Under the pieces are notes generated by a model, which saw nothing but the letters and a program-made list of their open reading frames with translations, made no database searches and had not been told where the DNA came from. Both the position numbers and the translations under genes were made by a program. A stretch of DNA of 64,000 nucleotides from Gymnogyps californianus (lineage: Eukaryota; Chordata; Aves; Accipitriformes; Cathartidae), in contig NW_026114279.1 in NCBI RefSeq assembly GCF_018139145.2, positions 248,001 through 312,000 of the forward strand, read 5' to 3'. This document shows, piece after piece, positions 60,408-64,000 of the stretch; positions within the stretch are counted from its first letter, which is position 1, and the number at the start of each line of letters is the position of its first letter.

Positions 60408-61690
60408 TGTAATATTATTTTTAATTATATTATTGACATTTTTAAAGATATGATGTCATTTACATGTGGGAAAATAGTGGACAGAAATATTGCCACATAA
60501 ATTTTGTGAATATGTGTGGTACACGAGTATTTCTATGTATATGTACACACATATGTATGTACAGAACATGGAAAAATTTAGATGTGCACATTTTTAATAT
60601 TTTCCTATTGAAATTAAATTTAAAATTGGAAATTGATATTTGAGAATTTCTTTTCTCAGTAGATATGCTTCCTTTCCTTTTTTTAAATAATACAATTACT
60701 GAGGGCTGCACCTTTGAATTCCCAAATAGTTGTCAAACATAAATATGGGACAAGGTGGACATACGTGCACGTATAAATAAAATCCTATTGCTAAGAGTAT
60801 TTTTAATGTTTATTTACAGTAGGTGAGTGTTTAGAAATTGCGACCTAAAGTTCATACTTAGGTGGTTATACCTACTGTAGCCTCTCCACTTCTGTTTTAA
60901 GATAAAAGTTTGCCTGTTTGAAACATTACTTTTCCCAGAGACAGGTATTATGCATTGTATCTGTCTTTGATGAAACTATGGGAATATGTATACCAGAAAA
61001 CAGTGTTGAGTACTATAGCCTGAAAACATGACTGTGAACTTGCACAGGAGGGGAAGGCAGTCACATCGTGTATAACTTGTTATATGGTAACTACAGTCTT
61101 GTAAAAAAAAAATCACCCAAAAAACTAAAACAGAAAAACCAAAAAAAAATCCAAAAGAAAAATTAAAAATACACTTTTTTATTTTGAAATACGCTTGCTG
61201 TTCTCTGGAGAAGGTACTTTTACTCTTTATTTTTTTTCTTAAATCTTTTTCAAGTATGTGCAAGTGATAGCAGCAGCTACCTTAATCTTTCAGGTGCTAC
61301 TGGATTTTGCATTAGTGTGTTATGTTGTGAAATCCTGACTTTGACATAAAAGATTTTTGTAATTATATCCCCATCTGGATAGTTAGTTTTTGGAATGTCT
61401 TGTTCATAATCCATATGCCTCAATGATCCAGAAATTGCATTTTTCTATGTGGACAAAGTAAAACGTGTGAATTAATCTGTCTGTTACAGACTGGGAATTC
61501 CTTTTCCTGGCTAATATATCCAGGAAAGAGGAGAACAAAATGAACTGATAATGCAGAAATGCTGTTATAAGGTCTCTAAGAAAATACATTTTCAGGTATA
61601 ATAAATATATAAAGGGCTAAACCAGATGTAACACAAATAAGTATCGTTTAATGCTATCGATGGCATTCCCAGGATAATTCCTTTAAAGAT
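60408..61690. other. Downstream flank of HOMER1
   Basis: AT-rich, with no recognised gene or repeat. It could still be 3' UTR if distal poly(A) signals (60776 or 61600) are used. Confidence 0.5.
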
Positions 61691-62246
61691 GTGGTTTAAC
61701 CCTAGCCAGCAACTAAGCACCACACACCCAGTGGGATGGGGGAGAGAATCGAAAAAAACTCATGGGTTGAGATAAAGACAGTTTAATAGGACAGAAAGGA
61801 AGGAAAAATAATGATTATGATAATAATAATAATATGACAATAATAATACTAAAAGAATTAGAATATACAAAACAAGTGATGCACAATGCAATTGCTCACC
61901 ACTCGCCGACCGATGCCGAGTTAGTTCCCGAGCAGCAATCTGCCCCTCCCAGCCAACTCCCCCCAGTTTATATACTGGGCATGACATCATAAGGTATGGA
62001 ATATCCCTTTGGCCAGTTTGGGTCAGCTGTCCTGGCTGTGTCCCCTCCCAACTTCTTGTGCCCCTCCAGCCTTCTTGCTGGCTGGCCATGAGAAGCTGAA
62101 AAATCCTTGACTTAGGATAAACACTACTTAGCAACAACTAAAAACATCAGAGTGTTATCAACATTATTCTCCTACTAAATCCAAAGCACTGCACTATACC
62201 AGCTACTAGGAAGAAAATTAACTCTGTCCTAGCCAAAACCAGGACA
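61691..62246 (-). mobile_element. LTR of the TGTCCTGG family, probably 3' LTR of a provirus
   Basis: On the minus strand it starts TGTCCTGGTTTTGGCTAGGA at 62246 and ends GGGTTAAACCAC near 61691. The terminal GACA seen in relatives is altered. The TATA complement TTTATATA is at 61967-61974. It belongs to the same subfamily as the 27213 copy (shared CCAGCCAGCAAGAAGGCTGG block on the minus strand). The pol frame lying 600 bp upstream on the same strand implies a 3' LTR rather than a solo one. The 5' LTR would be right of the window, so no target duplication can be tested. Confidence 0.88.
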
Positions 62247-62842
62247 GTATCCACTCCTTATTCTATACCATCTACATCATGTCCAGGTCCCACACTTTCC
62301 AATGCATTTTCAATTAATCACCACCACTTTTCCTGTCTTTTGATACATATACACACAGATATCATCCCCTTAAACTACAGGCCTTTAAAATGTCCATTTA
62401 AAAGTCCATTTAAAATGTTCGTTGAGTTCATTCAGTCCATGACTTTGGGCTCCATCTGTCATAACAGTCTGTCTGGGAAGGAGGGATGCTGTGAAGTCCG
62501 CTCAGTCGGCAGAACAAGATCGAGCTTCAGTGCAGTGTGGCAGGCGGGTGACATTGGGTGCAGCAGGAGGATGGTGTGTGGTGTTGGATTGTTGCATGCT
62601 GCAGTCAGTCCTGGTTCCATCACTACTGCACTTCACTCGGTTTTATCAAAAAGTTCATTCTTCATTAATCTAAGTGATTCTTACTGTAATACCATTGATA
62701 TAGCATATAATAACTATAGTAATGATGACATACAGTGGCAAGGTTATTTAGCAATCAACATCATACAATTAAATTCACTGGCTATTCTCACCTAAAATCA
62801 AATCCCCTTGAGGCACACATCGGACTTCCCCATCCTTCCACA
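62247..62842 (-). mobile_element. Retroviral segment between integrase and 3' LTR
   Basis: About 600 bp between the integrase stop and the LTR. No env-like frame is evident on the minus strand, which fits env-less ERVL-type elements. Three near-copies of a 12-base unit (ATTTAAAAGTCC-like) lie at about 62384-62418. Only a poor purine tract (AAGGAGTGGATAC, minus strand) abuts the LTR. A 151-codon frame on the + strand here has no recognisable motif. Confidence 0.55.
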
Positions 62843-64000
62843 TCACCCACCAAGTGCACCCAGGTCCTTGAGCAAAAGCAATCCCACGAATGGGGGAGGA
62901 GTAACCCAGACTGTCTTCCCTAGCATATTGTTCATGTGCACCACAAGAACTTTATCCCCTTCTACAGTACATAAAAGTTCTGATTGGGCAGGGCCAGCCC
63001 GATTGGCAGATCCCCTAGTGTTGACTAACCAGGTGGCCTTTGCTAGATGTGTATCCCAATGTTTGAAGGTCCCACCACCCATTGCTCTCAATGTAGTCTT
63101 TAACAATCCATTGTATTGCTCGATTTTCCCGGAGGCTGGTGCATGAGAGGGGATGTGATACACCCACTCAATGCCGTGCTCTTTGGCCCAGGTGTCTATG
63201 AGATTGTTCCGGAAATGAGTCCCGTTGTCTGACTCAATTCTTTCTGGGGTGCCATGTCGCCATAAGATTTGCTTCCCAAGGCCCAGGATAGTGTTCCGGG
63301 CGGTGGCATGGGGCACGGGATATGTTTCCAGCCATCCGGTGGTTGCTTCCACCATTGTAAGCACATGGCGCTTGCCTTGGCGGGTTTGTGGGAGTGTGAT
63401 ATAGTCAATCTGCCAGGCCTCCCCATATTTGTATTTCAGCCATCGTCCCCCATACCAAAGAGGCTTTAACCACTTGGCTTGCTTGATTGCAGTGCATGTT
63501 TCACATTCATGGATGACCTGTGCAATAGTGTCCATGGTCAAGTCCACCCCTCGATCGCGAGCCCATCTATATGTTGCATCTCTTCCCTGATGGCCTGAGG
63601 GGTCATGGGCCCACCGAGCCATGAATAATTCACCCTTATGCTGCCAGTCCAGATCCACCTGAGCCACTTCAATCCTAGCAGCCTTGTCTACCTGTTGATT
63701 GTTTTGATGTTCTTCAGTGGCCCGGCTCTTAGGTACATGGGCATCTACATGATGTACTTTCACAACCAGGTTCTCTAGCCGGGCAGCAATATCTTGCCAC
63801 AATGGGGCAGCCCAGATGGGTTTACCTCTGCGTTGCCAGTTACTCCGCTTCCACTGCTGCAACCACCCCCACAGGGCATTTGCCACCATCCATGAGTCAG
63901 TATAGAGATAAAGTATTGGCCATTTTTCTTGTTCAGCAATGTCTAAAGCCAGCTGGATGGCTTTCACCTCTGCAAACTGACTCGATTCACCTTCTCCTTC
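62843..64000 (-). CDS. Endogenous retroviral pol: RNase H and integrase, partial
   Basis: An uninterrupted minus-strand frame enters at the window edge (upstream part missing) and ends at 62843. Counting from the GTG at 63967 as residue 1, RNase H features are SSQFAE just upstream of residue 1, YTDS with Asp24, and the VHHVDAH / QQVDKAA region (71-97). The integrase zinc motif is His121, His126, Cys155 and Cys158. The catalytic triad is Asp188 (WQIDY), Asp247 (ESDNGT) and Glu283 (KIEQYN), with exactly 35 residues between the last two (DD35E). The absence of stops over 386 codons indicates a young copy. I class it tentatively as ERVL-like (class III). The reverse transcriptase part would lie right of the window. 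Confidence 0.93.
   Translation of the reverse strand, partial: EGEGESSQFAEVKAIQLALDIAEQEKWPILYLYTDSWMVANALWGWLQQWKRSNWQRRGKPIWAAPLWQDIAARLENLVVKVHHVDAHVPKSRATEEHQNNQQVDKAARIEVAQVDLDWQHKGELFMARWAHDPSGHQGRDATYRWARDRGVDLTMDTIAQVIHECETCTAIKQAKWLKPLWYGGRWLKYKYGEAWQIDYITLPQTRQGKRHVLTMVEATTGWLETYPVPHATARNTILGLGKQILWRHGTPERIESDNGTHFRNNLIDTWAKEHGIEWVYHIPSHAPASGKIEQYNGLLKTTLRAMGGGTFKHWDTHLAKATWLVNTRGSANRAGPAQSELLCTVEGDKVLVVHMNNMLGKTVWVTPPPFVGLLLLKDLGALGG

Noticed and set aside
62340..62795. A 151-codon + strand open frame
   Set aside because: It lies antisense in the untranslated retroviral segment between integrase and 3' LTR, with no recognisable domain or splice context.
1..64000. CRISPR arrays, operons or other prokaryotic systems
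   Set aside because: No regularly spaced direct repeats and no prokaryotic gene structure; the window is vertebrate intronic DNA.

Overview
The window is vertebrate nuclear DNA, almost certainly from a bird. It carries most of the 3' part of HOMER1 on the + strand, avian CR1 LINE copies ending in the ATTCTATGATTCTATGA-type tail, and several LTR families that I recognise as common in avian, probably neoavian, genomes. It is AT-rich, intron-dominated sequence with no bacterial features. The species cannot be named from the sequence.

Layout. At the left edge (1-498) is the 5' end of a minus-strand endogenous retrovirus: leader, tRNA-Lys primer-binding site and a 343-bp LTR. It lies in HOMER1 intron 2, and the proviral body runs off the left edge. 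HOMER1 follows as seven coding exons: 2682-2813, 8291-8383, 16068-16210, 34695-34851, 48149-48259, 49944-50024 and 58015-58203. All have consistent phases and GT-AG borders. They encode 301 residues, from the middle of the EVH1 domain to the C-terminal coiled coil. By analogy with mammals they are exons 3-9; exons 1-2 lie left of the window. The 3' UTR follows, with poly(A) candidates near 60066, 60375 and 60402.

The introns are peppered with retroelements. One LTR family (TGTCCTGG...CCACGACA, about 600 bp) has copies in intron 3 (with a fold-back end), twice in intron 5 (one with a tRNA-Lys fold-back) and in intron 6. A fifth copy, downstream of the gene at 61691-62246, looks like the 3' LTR of a minus-strand provirus. 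The RNase H-integrase frame of that provirus is open to the right edge. A different 1139-bp solo LTR is in intron 4. Intron 8 holds a 2.8-kb, 5'-truncated CR1, and four short CR1 fragments lie elsewhere.

Function. The long HOMER1 isoform pairs an EVH1 ligand-binding domain with a coiled-coil multimerisation tail. Directly after the fifth coding exon (by analogy), the frame runs 11 codons into intron 5 and stops at 16244. The tail closely resembles that of Homer1a, the short activity-induced isoform known in mammals, and the donor it reads through is weak. This makes the window informative about conservation of the Homer1a switch in birds. The most unusual structures are two fold-back LTR insertions: one has two U3-type ends and a perfect target-site duplication, and the other has captured 59 nt of tRNA-Lys between inverted LTR ends.
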